Assembly (NCBI GenBank): GCA_022843385.1
Contig: JALHNT010000013.1
Span: 1 to 62,196, forward strand
Direction: 5' to 3'
DNA: 62,196 nt
Source of the DNA: Anaerolineae bacterium
Lineage (GTDB): Bacteria; Chloroflexota; Anaerolineae; Aggregatilineales; Phototrophicaceae
Shown here in pieces: positions 32,501-41,178 of the stretch. The notes beneath the pieces were generated by a model. That model ran no database searches. It was given only the letters and a program-made list of their open reading frames with translations, and was not told the origin of the DNA. The translations under genes and the position numbers were made by a program. Position 1 is the first letter of the stretch. The number at the start of each line of letters is the position of its first letter.

Positions 32501-33703
32501 ATGACTCTCCGACTGCTGTACATCGCCAACATCCGGCTGCCGACGGAGAAGGCGCACGGGCTGCAAATCATGCAGAACTGCGAAGCCTTCGCTGAAGCCG
32601 GGGCGCAGGTGACACTGTGGGTGGCGCGGCGCGTCAACACCCGTGAACTGAGTGCGGTGACCGATGTCTGGGGGCATTACGGTGTGCGTCGGGCGTTCAC
32701 GCTGCGTCGGCTGCCGTGTCTTGACCTGCTGCCGTTGGTGCCGGGTCGTACCGATTGGGCGGGTAAGCTGGCCTTCTACCTGCAACAGGCGACATTCATC
32801 ATGACGGCGCTGCTGCTGGCGCTGTTCACGCCGGTCGATGTGATCTACAGCCGCGATGCCGCTGTCGTGCTGGCGCTCAGTTGGATCAAACCGCGTAAAC
32901 GGCTGGTGTATGAAGCCCATATGCTGGCGACCGGTCGGGCCGGGCGCTGGATGCAGCGACAGGTGGTGCGTCGCGCCGGGACGGTGATCGCCGTGACGGG
33001 CGGGCTGGCGCGTGATCTTCAGCCGTTGGCTGGCGAGGATCAGACAGCGACGATTCAGGTGGCGCATGACGGCATCCGCGCCGAGCGTTTTGCTGGTGTT
33101 CCCGATCAGGCAGTGGCGCGTGCGCGTCTGGGCTGGCCGATGGAGGCCTTCATTGTTGGCTATGTCGGACGGCTGCAAACGCTGGCGCAGGACAAAGGCG
33201 TCGGCACGCTGGTCGAGGCGCTGCGCGGCCTGGATGGGGTGACGCTGGCGCTGGTGGGCGGGCCGGATGAGCAGGCGGCGGCGCTGCGACAGACCTGGAT
33301 CAGCTATGGCCTGGATGAGGGGCGTTTTCTCTCGGCGGGTCAGGTCGCGCCCGATCAGGTGCCGCTGTACTTGAGCGCCTTCGATGTGTGTGCCATGCCC
33401 TTTCCCTTCACGCCGCACTTCGCCCATTACGCCTCGCCGATGAAGCTGTTCGAGTACATGGCCTCGCGGCGGGCGCTGGTCGCTTCGGCTTTGCCCAGCA
33501 CCGCTGAGGTGGTGCAGCATGAGGTGTCGGCGCTGCTCGTCCCGCCCAGCGACCCGTCTGCGTTGCGTGAGGCTATTCGCCGGCTGCGCGATGACCCGGC
33601 GCTGCGGCAGCAGTTGGCAGAGACAGCATATGAAACGGTGATGCGCGACTACACCTGGGAAGCGCGAGCGCGGGCTATCCTCGGCTGGATTACGCCCCGA
33701 TGA
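32501..33703 (+). CDS. Glycosyltransferase family 4 protein
   Basis: This 400-residue GT4 glycosyltransferase has a two-Rossmann layout. The N-terminal donor-independent half starts 'LRLLYIANIRLPTEKAHGLQ'. The C-terminal half has 'FIVGYVGRLQTLAQDKG', 'VTLALVGGPDE' and the nucleotide-sugar-binding 'PMKLFEYMASRRALVAS'. There is no membrane helix. It probably adds a sugar to a cell-envelope glycan or lipid; donor and acceptor are unknown. ATG 32501 has GGCGG at about 9 nt; an ATG at 32492 is also in frame. Its stop overlaps the TetR gene start (ATGA). Confidence 0.9.
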   Translation: MTLRLLYIANIRLPTEKAHGLQIMQNCEAFAEAGAQVTLWVARRVNTRELSAVTDVWGHYGVRRAFTLRRLPCLDLLPLVPGRTDWAGKLAFYLQQATFIMTALLLALFTPVDVIYSRDAAVVLALSWIKPRKRLVYEAHMLATGRAGRWMQRQVVRRAGTVIAVTGGLARDLQPLAGEDQTATIQVAHDGIRAERFAGVPDQAVARARLGWPMEAFIVGYVGRLQTLAQDKGVGTLVEALRGLDGVTLALVGGPDEQAAALRQTWISYGLDEGRFLSAGQVAPDQVPLYLSAFDVCAMPFPFTPHFAHYASPMKLFEYMASRRALVASALPSTAEVVQHEVSALLVPPSDPSALREAIRRLRDDPALRQQLAETAYETVMRDYTWEARARAILGWITPR

Positions 33704-34293
33704 ACCGATCTGAACGGCGCAAGCAGCAGACCCGAGTACAACTGAAACAGGCCGCCAATGACCTGCTGCTGGAGGTGGGCTACGCCGGACTGACGATCAA
33801 GGGCATCACCGACCGGGCTGATCTGGGCTACGGCACGTTCTACCTGCACTTCCACGAACTGGATGAAATCGTCTGGTCGCTGATCCAGGACTTCGCGGAC
33901 AGCCAGATCATGGCGACGACTGACCGCTTGCAGGATGTGCCCTACCCACGCCGCGAATACCTGTCGTGGCTGGTGGTGTTTGAGGTGGCCGAGCAAACCC
34001 GCGAAAGCATCGTCGCCCTTTTCGGCAAACGCGGCAGCGCCCGCCTGCTCCAGCGCTATCAGGATTACCTAGCGGCGGTTTACGAGGAAAACATGCGCGC
34101 CGGACGTTACTCATCGGGGCTGAATGTGCCGGTGGATTTCCTGGCACAGATGATGGCCGGGGCGATGATCCGGCTGCTGGTGTGGTGGGCGGAAAACGAG
34201 ACGCCTTACAGCGCCGTGCAGATGGCCGATATGCTCTACGAGACCGTCTTTCGTGAGCCACCGCCGGACGATCAGGGGGTGGGCAATCCGTAG
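33700..34293 (+). CDS. TetR family transcriptional regulator
   Basis: This 197-residue regulator has an N-terminal helix-turn-helix of TetR type: 'RVQLKQAANDLLLEVGYAGLTIKGITDRADLGYGTFYLHF' in parts, with the hallmark GYGTFYLHF recognition region (about residues 43-51). The C-terminal ligand-binding half is helical ('QMMAGAMIRLLVWWAENE'). It is translationally coupled to the glycosyltransferase through ATGA. It probably represses its own operon or nearby genes; the ligand is unknown. Its 3' end overlaps the end of the convergent E2 relic by 22 bases. Confidence 0.92.
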   Translation: MNRSERRKQQTRVQLKQAANDLLLEVGYAGLTIKGITDRADLGYGTFYLHFHELDEIVWSLIQDFADSQIMATTDRLQDVPYPRREYLSWLVVFEVAEQTRESIVALFGKRGSARLLQRYQDYLAAVYEENMRAGRYSSGLNVPVDFLAQMMAGAMIRLLVWWAENETPYSAVQMADMLYETVFREPPPDDQGVGNP

Positions 34294-34708
34294 CCGGACT
34301 CGATCAACTGCTTGAGGCACGAGGTGAAACGAGCCGCCGGTGCGCCATCCACAATGTCATGGTCAAAACTCACCGTCAGGCTCAGGTATTCACGCAGCTC
34401 GATGCGTTCATCGATGATGCCCGGTTTTCGGGTGATGCCACCTAAAGTCACGGTCAGGGTGTTGGGGATGACCGGGATACCCCAGCAGCCGCCCTCGCCG
34501 AACATCCCCACTGAGGTCACACACACCGTGCCGCCCAGTTGATGGAGACGGTGCGGGCTTCGATCTGACGGATCACCTCCCGCGCCTGGGTGACATCCAC
34601 TTCCAGCAGGCCATGAATGACGTGCTTGTGTTCCGCCACACGCAGCGTATCCACCACCAGTTGGCGCGATCGGGAAAAATGTTTGATCTGATAACTCGTC
34701 TGGTTCAT
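34272..34708 (-). pseudogene. Internally deleted 2-oxoacid dehydrogenase E2 (acyltransferase) relic
   Basis: The N-terminal part starts at ATG 34708 (MNQTSYQIKHFSRSRQLV) and runs to about 34545. It carries 'HKHVIHGLLEVDVTQAREVI', as in E2 catalytic-domain proteins. The C-terminal part, in another frame, reads 'RLHQLGGTVCVTSVGMFGEG' and ends with the active-site region SFDHDIVDGAPAARF, equivalent to DHRxxDG of E2. Between them most of the expected central domain is missing and the frame shifts at the junction, so no complete enzyme can be made. It is presumably a deletion relic of a standalone E2-like acyltransferase. Confidence 0.75.
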
Positions 34709-34725
34709 GAGGCTACCCTCAGCGA

Positions 34726-35556
34726 TCACTGATGCGGTTGTGTCAGCAGAAACGGTGCCAGTCGCTCGATGTAAAACTCGACGATCCTGCCGGTTCGCTC
34801 CAGTGGATTCAACGCGCTGTCCGCCTGAGCCGACAGCATCACCGACAGATTGCTATCCCACTCCTGATCGTGACGGCCATCGGTCACGTCGGAGATGACA
34901 CCGCACTGGATGGTCTTGATCGCTTTGTTGTCGCTGTTACTGCGCGACACGGCATACAGGTGCGCCGAGTCCAAATTGACAATATCGCTGCCTCGCGCCC
35001 GCGCTGACTGAATGAAAACGTCATCTTCGCGGTAGATAGCGTCGCCGGTGCAGGCCATCACCGGCTGTAAGGGGCCGAGGTCGGTGTCCTGCCATAACTC
35101 CAGCACGGTCGATTTCAGGAATGGATCACCGGTGATGACTGGCTCGCGGGTGTAATGCGGCGTGGTGCCATCCGCCACCAGCGCCGACTCCACCAGATAA
35201 TAATCGCCCATACGCAGCCCTTTGGTACCCAGTCCGCCCGCCAGCCCATAGGCCAGGATGAAGTCGAAGTCGTACCAGGCCAGCTCCTCGATGGTCGAAG
35301 CCGAGACCGGGCCGCCGTAGACATGAACCAGCGAGAGGAATTCTGTCCCCCGGTACGACAGCCGCTTGACGCTATCGGGCGAGACATGGATGAAATACTG
35401 GTCACGGGTAGGGTGCGGATGATATTTCTCAAGGGCAGCCGGCGGTGGGCAATAGCCGATCAGGGCGATACGGGTCTGGTCGAAAGTGTGGCGAGGGAAG
35501 CGCTGGCCGACCAGCTTAGCCGGAGTCAGGTGTGGGGTCGATGGATGGGTGGTCAT
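34726..35556 (-). CDS. Nucleoside phosphorylase/nucleosidase family protein
   Basis: This 276-residue member of the PNP/UDP phosphorylase superfamily has the phosphate/ribose-site pattern 'SLVHVYGGPVSASTIEELAWYDFD', then 'AYGLAGGLGTKGLRMGDYYL' and 'NLDSAHLYAVS', where the usual MExA motif would be. It cleaves the N-glycosidic bond of nucleosides; purine or pyrimidine preference is not clear. ATG 35556 has GAGAG upstream, and no signal peptide is present. It is divergent from the nucleoside hydrolase at 35720, and both fit nucleoside salvage from a shared 163-bp promoter region. Confidence 0.85.
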   Translation of the reverse strand: MTTHPSTPHLTPAKLVGQRFPRHTFDQTRIALIGYCPPPAALEKYHPHPTRDQYFIHVSPDSVKRLSYRGTEFLSLVHVYGGPVSASTIEELAWYDFDFILAYGLAGGLGTKGLRMGDYYLVESALVADGTTPHYTREPVITGDPFLKSTVLELWQDTDLGPLQPVMACTGDAIYREDDVFIQSARARGSDIVNLDSAHLYAVSRSNSDNKAIKTIQCGVISDVTDGRHDQEWDSNLSVMLSAQADSALNPLERTGRIVEFYIERLAPFLLTQPHQ

Positions 35557-35719
35557 GGTATCGGTCTCTCGCTTCGAGGGGCATGATCGTTGAACCGGAT
35601 ACGAGTATAGCCCTGGCGCTGCCGGTTGCCCACTGCAGCACCGTTCGATTCTGTTGCTTTTCCCGCGCTTTGCGTTACCCTCTTGGCTTTGTGCGACTTT
35701 CATCAGGAGAGGTGAGGTT

Positions 35720-36688
35720 ATGGTTCGTCCCTTCATCATTGATACCGATACCGCCTCGGACGACGCGGTGGCGATCATCATGGCGCTGCGCTGGCCGGAT
35801 GTGGATGTCAAAGCCATCACCGTGGTGGCTGGCAATGTGCCGCTGGAACAGGCGACGATCAACGCCCTGTACACCGTGGAACAATGCGGGGCGAACGTCC
35901 CGGTCTATAAAGGGGCAGCGGCTCCGCTGGTGCGCGAAGCCGAACACGCTGAATGGTTTCATGGCAGCGATGGCATGGGCGAACGGCAGTACCCGGCTCC
36001 GCAAAATCCACCGCAGAGCCAGCACGCCGTCAATGCGCTGATCGAGACCATCAAGGCCAATCCGGGCGTGGTGCTGGTGACGCTGGGGCCGCTGACCAAT
36101 GTGGCGCTGGCCGTCAGTAAAGCGCCGGAGATCGTCCCGCTGGTCAGCCGCTGTGTCGTCATGGGCGGGGCGGCCTGTACCGTCGGCAACGTCACCCCAA
36201 CGGCCGAATACAACATCTGGTTCGACCCGGAAGCGGCGCGCATCGCCTTTCATTCCGGCCTGCCGATTGAGATGGTTGGCTGGGAACTCTGCCGCTTCGA
36301 GGCGCTGGTGAAGGAAGAAGAGATTGCCCAGATCAAGGGCTTCAACACGCCGCTGGCGCACTTCGCCATCGACTGCAACGAGACGGCGATCAAAGCCTTT
36401 TTCACCCAGACCGGCGAGATCGGCCTGTCGCTTCCTGACCCGGTGTGCATGGCGGTGGCGCTCGACCCGGAGACGGTCGTCAAGCGCATGAGTTATCACT
36501 ATGTTGATGTCGAATGCCGCAGCGAGCTGACGCGCGGCATGACAGTGGTCGATCAGCTCAACGTAGCCAAAGATGCCCGCAACAAAGCCACCTGGGCCAA
36601 GCTCATCAAGAAGCCGACGACGACCCAGGTCTGCTGGGAGATCGACATCCCGCGCTGGAAAGAGATGCTCTACACGGTGCTGCGCTGA
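35720..36688 (+). CDS. Inosine-uridine preferring nucleoside hydrolase
   Basis: This 322-residue calcium-dependent nucleoside hydrolase has the N-terminal metal and ribose motif DTDTASDDA (residues about 8-16), the mid-protein 'VLVTLGPLTNVALAV' and 'CVVMGGAACTVGNVTPTAEYNIWFDPEAA' region, and a C-terminal 'LPDPVCMAVALDPE'. It hydrolyses purine and pyrimidine ribonucleosides to base and ribose. AGGAGAGGTGAGG gives a very strong ribosome-binding site. The gene is followed 3 bases later by a small membrane-anchored protein, probably in the same transcript. Confidence 0.95.
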   Translation: MVRPFIIDTDTASDDAVAIIMALRWPDVDVKAITVVAGNVPLEQATINALYTVEQCGANVPVYKGAAAPLVREAEHAEWFHGSDGMGERQYPAPQNPPQSQHAVNALIETIKANPGVVLVTLGPLTNVALAVSKAPEIVPLVSRCVVMGGAACTVGNVTPTAEYNIWFDPEAARIAFHSGLPIEMVGWELCRFEALVKEEEIAQIKGFNTPLAHFAIDCNETAIKAFFTQTGEIGLSLPDPVCMAVALDPETVVKRMSYHYVDVECRSELTRGMTVVDQLNVAKDARNKATWAKLIKKPTTTQVCWEIDIPRWKEMLYTVLR

Positions 36689-36691
36689 ACG

Positions 36692-37093
36692 ATGGATACC
36701 TCAGCGCTGGTCATCGCCCTGCTGCTGATCGGCGGCATGAGTTACGTGGCCTGGATGAAATGGCAGCGGGATAACCGCGCCCTTTACGAGCAGCAGATCG
36801 CCGGGCGGGTGGCCTTTGATGGCGAGGGCGACCAGACTACCTCCCGTTTTCATCTGGATGCCGGGCGGCATAAGCTGATCTACTGGTTCCCGGAGGATGC
36901 GCTGGTGGAAGTTGAATTGTTCAGCGCCAGCGGCGAGTGGCACGAGGTCATCGCCATCAAAAAGGGTGAAGGACAGCTTGAATTCGCTGTCCCGGCCAGT
37001 GGCTTGTATATTGCGGATGTTGAGCCGGCGGAACCTGATGTCGAGTGGGCCATCGAGATCAGCCGGTTGGGGCTGCCATCGCAGCGCGGCTGA
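36692..37093 (+). CDS. Membrane-anchored beta-rich hypothetical protein
   Basis: This 133-residue protein has an N-terminal transmembrane helix (about residues 5-22) followed by an extracytoplasmic or cytoplasmic beta-rich domain with strands 'RFHLDAGRHKLIYWF', 'LVEVELFSA' and 'QLEFAVPASGLYIADVE'. This is the pattern of a small beta-sandwich. The ATG lies three bases after the nucleoside hydrolase stop. It is not a family I recognise. Confidence 0.7.
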   Translation: MDTSALVIALLLIGGMSYVAWMKWQRDNRALYEQQIAGRVAFDGEGDQTTSRFHLDAGRHKLIYWFPEDALVEVELFSASGEWHEVIAIKKGEGQLEFAVPASGLYIADVEPAEPDVEWAIEISRLGLPSQRG

Positions 37094-37096
37094 GGT

Positions 37097-38191
37097 TCAG
37101 GTTGGGATGTTCGCGCCGGTCAGGATGTCCCAGCGGGTGATGCCGCGCTCGGTCGTCACTTCAACCACGGTCGCCTCGATAAAGCGAACGGTGCGGATGA
37201 ACGACCCCGGGCCACCGTGCCGGTAGACAGGCAGCCGATCTTCAGGCTGTTCCGGCAGGTTGTGCAAATCCCAGACGCGCAGGGCGTCATAGCCCATAAC
37301 CAGATAACGATTATCCGCCGACAGGGCCACCGCCCCCACCCCATTCCGTTCGACGTTCACCTGAGTCCCCTGACCGCTGGCGATGTCATACACTGTCATG
37401 GCGGGGGCTTCATCTCCTAAGGTATACCGCTGACCATGTGCGACGACTTTTGTCCCGTCGGGCGAGAAGGTGAAATAGGAGACTGTCGTAATGTGCTCGC
37501 GGTAGAGTTGCCGATTGAAGGGATAGTTCTCAAAAGAAGCCTGTTGAATACCGGTATTGATGTCGAACGCCAGAATACCACCACCACCACTCATCCAAAC
37601 CCATCCGCGCGAATCATCCCAATAAACCTGTGCCATATCGGGGAGATTGCGGTTGATGTAATCCTGAGAATAGGGCTGAATCGTAATGAGTTGATTGGTT
37701 GCGCTATGCCATAGGAGTTGTGGATAGGTGCTGCTTCCAGGGCCAACGAATCGATACCATGCAGTTAGTACAGCGACTGAACTATCCGGTTTCCAGAATA
37801 CTCGCCCATAACTACCATAAGAATGGTCGCAGAAACCATCTAGGTGTTGGCGCAGATCGCCAGTGGTAACATCCATCAGGAGCAATCCGTCTGGACAAAT
37901 CCCATCATGTTGGGTCGTAATCGCCACGATATAACGGCAGTTAGGCGACCAAGAGCGCACAAAATAGGGATGAGGCAAGCCTTCCGCCAGCACACGGATC
38001 ACTTCGCCGGTGTTCCAGTCCTTCAGCGCCAGCCGTTGATTCGCACCATCGTAAACGGGCATGGCATTGGCCTGATAGAACTCGCCATCGGGGTAGTTAC
38101 AGGGAACGAAATCACCCCGTGCCTCGGCCACAGGCAGCTGGGCGAACAGCGTGAAGATGAGGATGATCGGCAGGACAAAACGCGTGAACAC
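37097..38191 (-). CDS. Exported WD40-like beta-propeller protein
   Basis: This 364-residue protein starts at GTG 38191, chosen because GGAGGTG sits five bases upstream and the protein then opens with a clean signal peptide (VFTRFVLPIILIFTLFAQ, cleavage near AEA). The rest is a beta-propeller with blade motifs 'RSWSPNCRYIVAIT', 'FSPDGTKVVAHG' and 'LSADNRYLVMGYDALRVWDL'. Earlier in-frame ATGs exist but lie before the ribosome-binding site. The end is three bases from the end of the convergent small membrane gene. It is probably a periplasmic or surface binding protein; no catalytic residues are evident. Confidence 0.82.
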   Translation of the reverse strand: MFTRFVLPIILIFTLFAQLPVAEARGDFVPCNYPDGEFYQANAMPVYDGANQRLALKDWNTGEVIRVLAEGLPHPYFVRSWSPNCRYIVAITTQHDGICPDGLLLMDVTTGDLRQHLDGFCDHSYGSYGRVFWKPDSSVAVLTAWYRFVGPGSSTYPQLLWHSATNQLITIQPYSQDYINRNLPDMAQVYWDDSRGWVWMSGGGGILAFDINTGIQQASFENYPFNRQLYREHITTVSYFTFSPDGTKVVAHGQRYTLGDEAPAMTVYDIASGQGTQVNVERNGVGAVALSADNRYLVMGYDALRVWDLHNLPEQPEDRLPVYRHGGPGSFIRTVRFIEATVVEVTTERGITRWDILTGANIPT

Positions 38192-38281
38192 AATACACCT
38201 CCGTTTGATCGCTGCCTGCCCATTGTAACGCGGCATTAGTGCCACTACCTGACGTTTTCCCACCGCTGAGTCGCGTTGGCG

Positions 38282-39211
38282 TTACTGGCTCAGGGCGGCG
38301 CGGAAAAAGACATCCATCGCGCTCACATAAGCGTCCGTGTCATCCGACAACGCGCTGACATGCGCCTGACACGGGTGATCCCAGATCGTGACATCCACGC
38401 CGGCGGCCTGATACGCTGCGAACAAATCGCGGCTGTGATGCGGCGGCACCATCGTATCGACGGCGCAGTGTACCAGTTGCACCCGCTGTCCCTGCCTCGC
38501 CAACATCGCGGCGGCGTCAATCGGCGCGGCTTCCCAGATGCGGTCGCCAGTGCGCAGCCAGCCAATGAGCAGCGACCCCGGCACGATGATCGGTGGGATG
38601 CCGCTGGCCTGCGCCTGTTCCGCCAACACCTGATCGGCGCGGCTGTAGGGGCTGTCGGCCCACACTGCCCGAATACGCGATTCCAGCGCGGCGGCCAGCA
38701 GGCTGGTGGCAGCGCCCATCGAGTCGCCCATCAAACCGATACGCTCCGGCGCGTACCCCTGCGCCACCAGATAATCGAATGCCCCCAGCACATCCAGCCG
38801 TTCGCTGTAGCCGAAGCTGATCTGCCCGTTGCCAACGGTCGTGCCACCGTTATCCGATAAATCGGGCGAGAGCACGGTATAGCCCAGCGCGTACATGGCA
38901 TTGCCGCGACTGAGGGGCGGATCGCCAAAACGGGAATTGCGGTAGCCGTGCACATTGATGAGCGCCAGTCCGTCCGGGTTGCCCCGCTGCAGGAAAGCCT
39001 CCACTGTATAGGTCTGACCGCGTGAGGCGAACTGCACGGTTTCATAATCGCCATCCGGTTGGGTGGTGAGGGTCTGTCGCTGATAGCCGGTGATGCTGCC
39101 GTAGGCGATCCAGCACACCAGCGTGTATCCGGTCAGGCCGACGATCAGCGTGAACAGCAGCAGAGTCATGATGCGCCTTTTGGGGCTGCGACGAGCAGAT
39201 GATTCGGTCAT
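38282..39211 (-). CDS. Membrane-anchored alpha/beta hydrolase
   Basis: This 309-residue protein has an N-terminal membrane segment (about residues 15-38) and an alpha/beta-hydrolase fold. It has the nucleophile elbow GLMGDSMGAATS (Ser in GxSxG), the acid region 'LVHCAVDTMVPPHHS', and a candidate catalytic His in 'PCQAHVSALS'. The 'LINVHGYRNSRFG' loop supplies the oxyanion hole. It is related to the dienelactone hydrolase/CocE-like group, with unknown ester or amide substrate. It is a single gene. Confidence 0.88.
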   Translation of the reverse strand: MTESSARRSPKRRIMTLLLFTLIVGLTGYTLVCWIAYGSITGYQRQTLTTQPDGDYETVQFASRGQTYTVEAFLQRGNPDGLALINVHGYRNSRFGDPPLSRGNAMYALGYTVLSPDLSDNGGTTVGNGQISFGYSERLDVLGAFDYLVAQGYAPERIGLMGDSMGAATSLLAAALESRIRAVWADSPYSRADQVLAEQAQASGIPPIIVPGSLLIGWLRTGDRIWEAAPIDAAAMLARQGQRVQLVHCAVDTMVPPHHSRDLFAAYQAAGVDVTIWDHPCQAHVSALSDDTDAYVSAMDVFFRAALSQ

Positions 39212-39305
39212 GGGCAGTCCTCATGGATAACCTATGACCGTCGATTATACTGCACCATCTGCCAGGAAGAGGCAGGAGATGTGATCCCCTGCCTGAGAGA
39301 AGCAG

Positions 39306-41063
39306 CTATTCCAACAGCCGTCCTTTGAAGAGGAGCTGTGGATCATCCATCACGTACTGGCGCAGATCATCGCTGACGGGTGGCACCGGGCGACTGGTGA
39401 CCACCTGCTGCTGGTTTGCATCAAGCTGCACACAGAAGTTCACCTCCAGCGCCGGATTGATCTCCGGGTAATCGTAGCGCTGCTGCGATCCACGACTTTC
39501 GCGCCGTTCCAACGCCGAGCGAATGGTGGCTTCGGCAGCGGTCAGTGCGCCGCGCAGATCGAGCGCCACTGCCAGGTCCTGCCAGCCCTCGGAACTGGGG
39601 CGCACATCCACCTGCTGCAAGGCCGCCCGCAGCTCACCAATCTGGCTCAGACCCGTGTTGAGGCGTGCCTCATCACGGACGACGCCGCAGTTTTCCCACA
39701 TGGTGTTGCGCAGCGCCCGCTGCAAGGGACGCGCCATCTCGCTGCCATCCCGCACCAGACGGGTCAGGTCATCATGAGCATCCTGAATCACCCGCTTGTC
39801 ACGCAACTGGACGTTGACCTGTGCCGAGAAACGCGCCGCCTGTTCACCGGCTCGCCGCCCAAACACCAGCGTCTCGACCAGCGAATTACCGCCCAACCGG
39901 TTGGCTCCATGCAGGCCGGCACTGATCTCGCCCGCCGCGTATAAGCCCTCAACGCGGGTCGCGGTTGTCTCGGCATCGACCACCACGCCGCCCATGCTGT
40001 AATGGGCTGTCGGCGAAACTTCCATCGGCTTCTGGCTGATGTCCAGCATCAGCGTCTCCATGAACTGGCGATACATGCGCGGCAGCTTGGTCAGGATGAA
40101 GGCCTTCTCGCGATGGCTGATGTCGAGGAAGACACCCCCATTTGGCCCGCCGCGCCCTTCGACAATCTCGGTGTAGTTCGCCAGCGCCACCCGGTCACGG
40201 GTCGAAAGCTCCATTCGCTCGGCATCGTAGCGCGCCATAAAGCGCTCACCCAGCGCATTGTACAGGTGTCCGCCTTCGCCGCGTACCGCTTCTGTCACCA
40301 GCGTGCCGGCCATCTCTTCCGGCGCGGTCATCCCGGTCGGATGAAACTGTACCAGCTCCATATCCGCCAGTTCCGCCCCCGCCTGCAAAGCCAGGTACAA
40401 GCCATCGCCGGTGTTTTCGTCACGCCGCGACGAACTGCGCCGCCACAACCGCGTGTGTCCGCCTGCCGCCAGCACCACCGCATCCGCCAGATATACCGTT
40501 CGTTCGCCGGTCTGAATATCGAAGGCCAGCGCACCAAAACACACGCCATCCTTCACCAGCAGGTGGCTGACATACTGGTACTCGTGAATGGCGATCCCCA
40601 TTTCCTCGACCTTGCCCGCCAGCGTATACAGGATGGCGCGACCGGTATAGTCCCCGGCATAGCAGGTGCGACGGTAGCGATGCGCGCCGAAAAAACGCTG
40701 ATCCAGACGACCATCGGGGCGACGGGCGAACTGACACCCCCAGTCGGCCAGCTCCAGCACTGCGTCGGGCGCTTCCTGTGCCATGATCTCAACCATGCGC
40801 GGATTGTTCAGGAAGTAGCCGTCACGAATGGTATCGGCATAATGCCACTGCCAGCGATCATCCGGGTCTACAGTCCCCAGCGCAGCATTGATCCCCCCGG
40901 CAGCCAGCACGGTATGGGCGTCCTTTTTCAAGCGCTTGCCGATGAGGGTCACTTCACAACCGGCCTGATGCGCCGCAATGGCCGCCCGCATCCCAGCCCC
41001 GCCCGTCCCGATCACCAGGACATTCGATACCCGCGTCCGATAATCTACCGTCATGGTCATCAT
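39306..41063 (-). CDS. Fumarate reductase/succinate dehydrogenase-type flavoprotein
   Basis: This 585-residue flavoprotein of the SdhA/FrdA/aspartate-oxidase family has the N-terminal FAD motif LVIGTGGAGMRAAIAA, the covalent-flavin His region KDAHTVLAAGGINAA, the substrate-site HPTG and 'TEAVRGEGGHLYN', and the conserved 'GANRLGGNSLVETLVFGRRAG'. The C-terminal helical domain is complete. These enzymes interconvert succinate and fumarate or oxidise aspartate. No iron-sulfur or membrane-anchor subunit is adjacent, so it may be soluble or have a partner elsewhere. Three in-frame ATGs (41063, 41060, 41054) are possible starts; AGAGGG favours a later one. Confidence 0.92.
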   Translation of the reverse strand: MMTMTVDYRTRVSNVLVIGTGGAGMRAAIAAHQAGCEVTLIGKRLKKDAHTVLAAGGINAALGTVDPDDRWQWHYADTIRDGYFLNNPRMVEIMAQEAPDAVLELADWGCQFARRPDGRLDQRFFGAHRYRRTCYAGDYTGRAILYTLAGKVEEMGIAIHEYQYVSHLLVKDGVCFGALAFDIQTGERTVYLADAVVLAAGGHTRLWRRSSSRRDENTGDGLYLALQAGAELADMELVQFHPTGMTAPEEMAGTLVTEAVRGEGGHLYNALGERFMARYDAERMELSTRDRVALANYTEIVEGRGGPNGGVFLDISHREKAFILTKLPRMYRQFMETLMLDISQKPMEVSPTAHYSMGGVVVDAETTATRVEGLYAAGEISAGLHGANRLGGNSLVETLVFGRRAGEQAARFSAQVNVQLRDKRVIQDAHDDLTRLVRDGSEMARPLQRALRNTMWENCGVVRDEARLNTGLSQIGELRAALQQVDVRPSSEGWQDLAVALDLRGALTAAEATIRSALERRESRGSQQRYDYPEINPALEVNFCVQLDANQQQVVTSRPVPPVSDDLRQYVMDDPQLLFKGRLLE

Positions 41064-41178
41064 TCCCTCTACTCAAACAATAAACCGATTCAGCAAGTGA
41101 AATATTTCACATTTAATTGTGACAAATGTAACAAGCTGAGCTTAGACAGGCATGAGGAAATGGAGAAGGCTGATCGAT

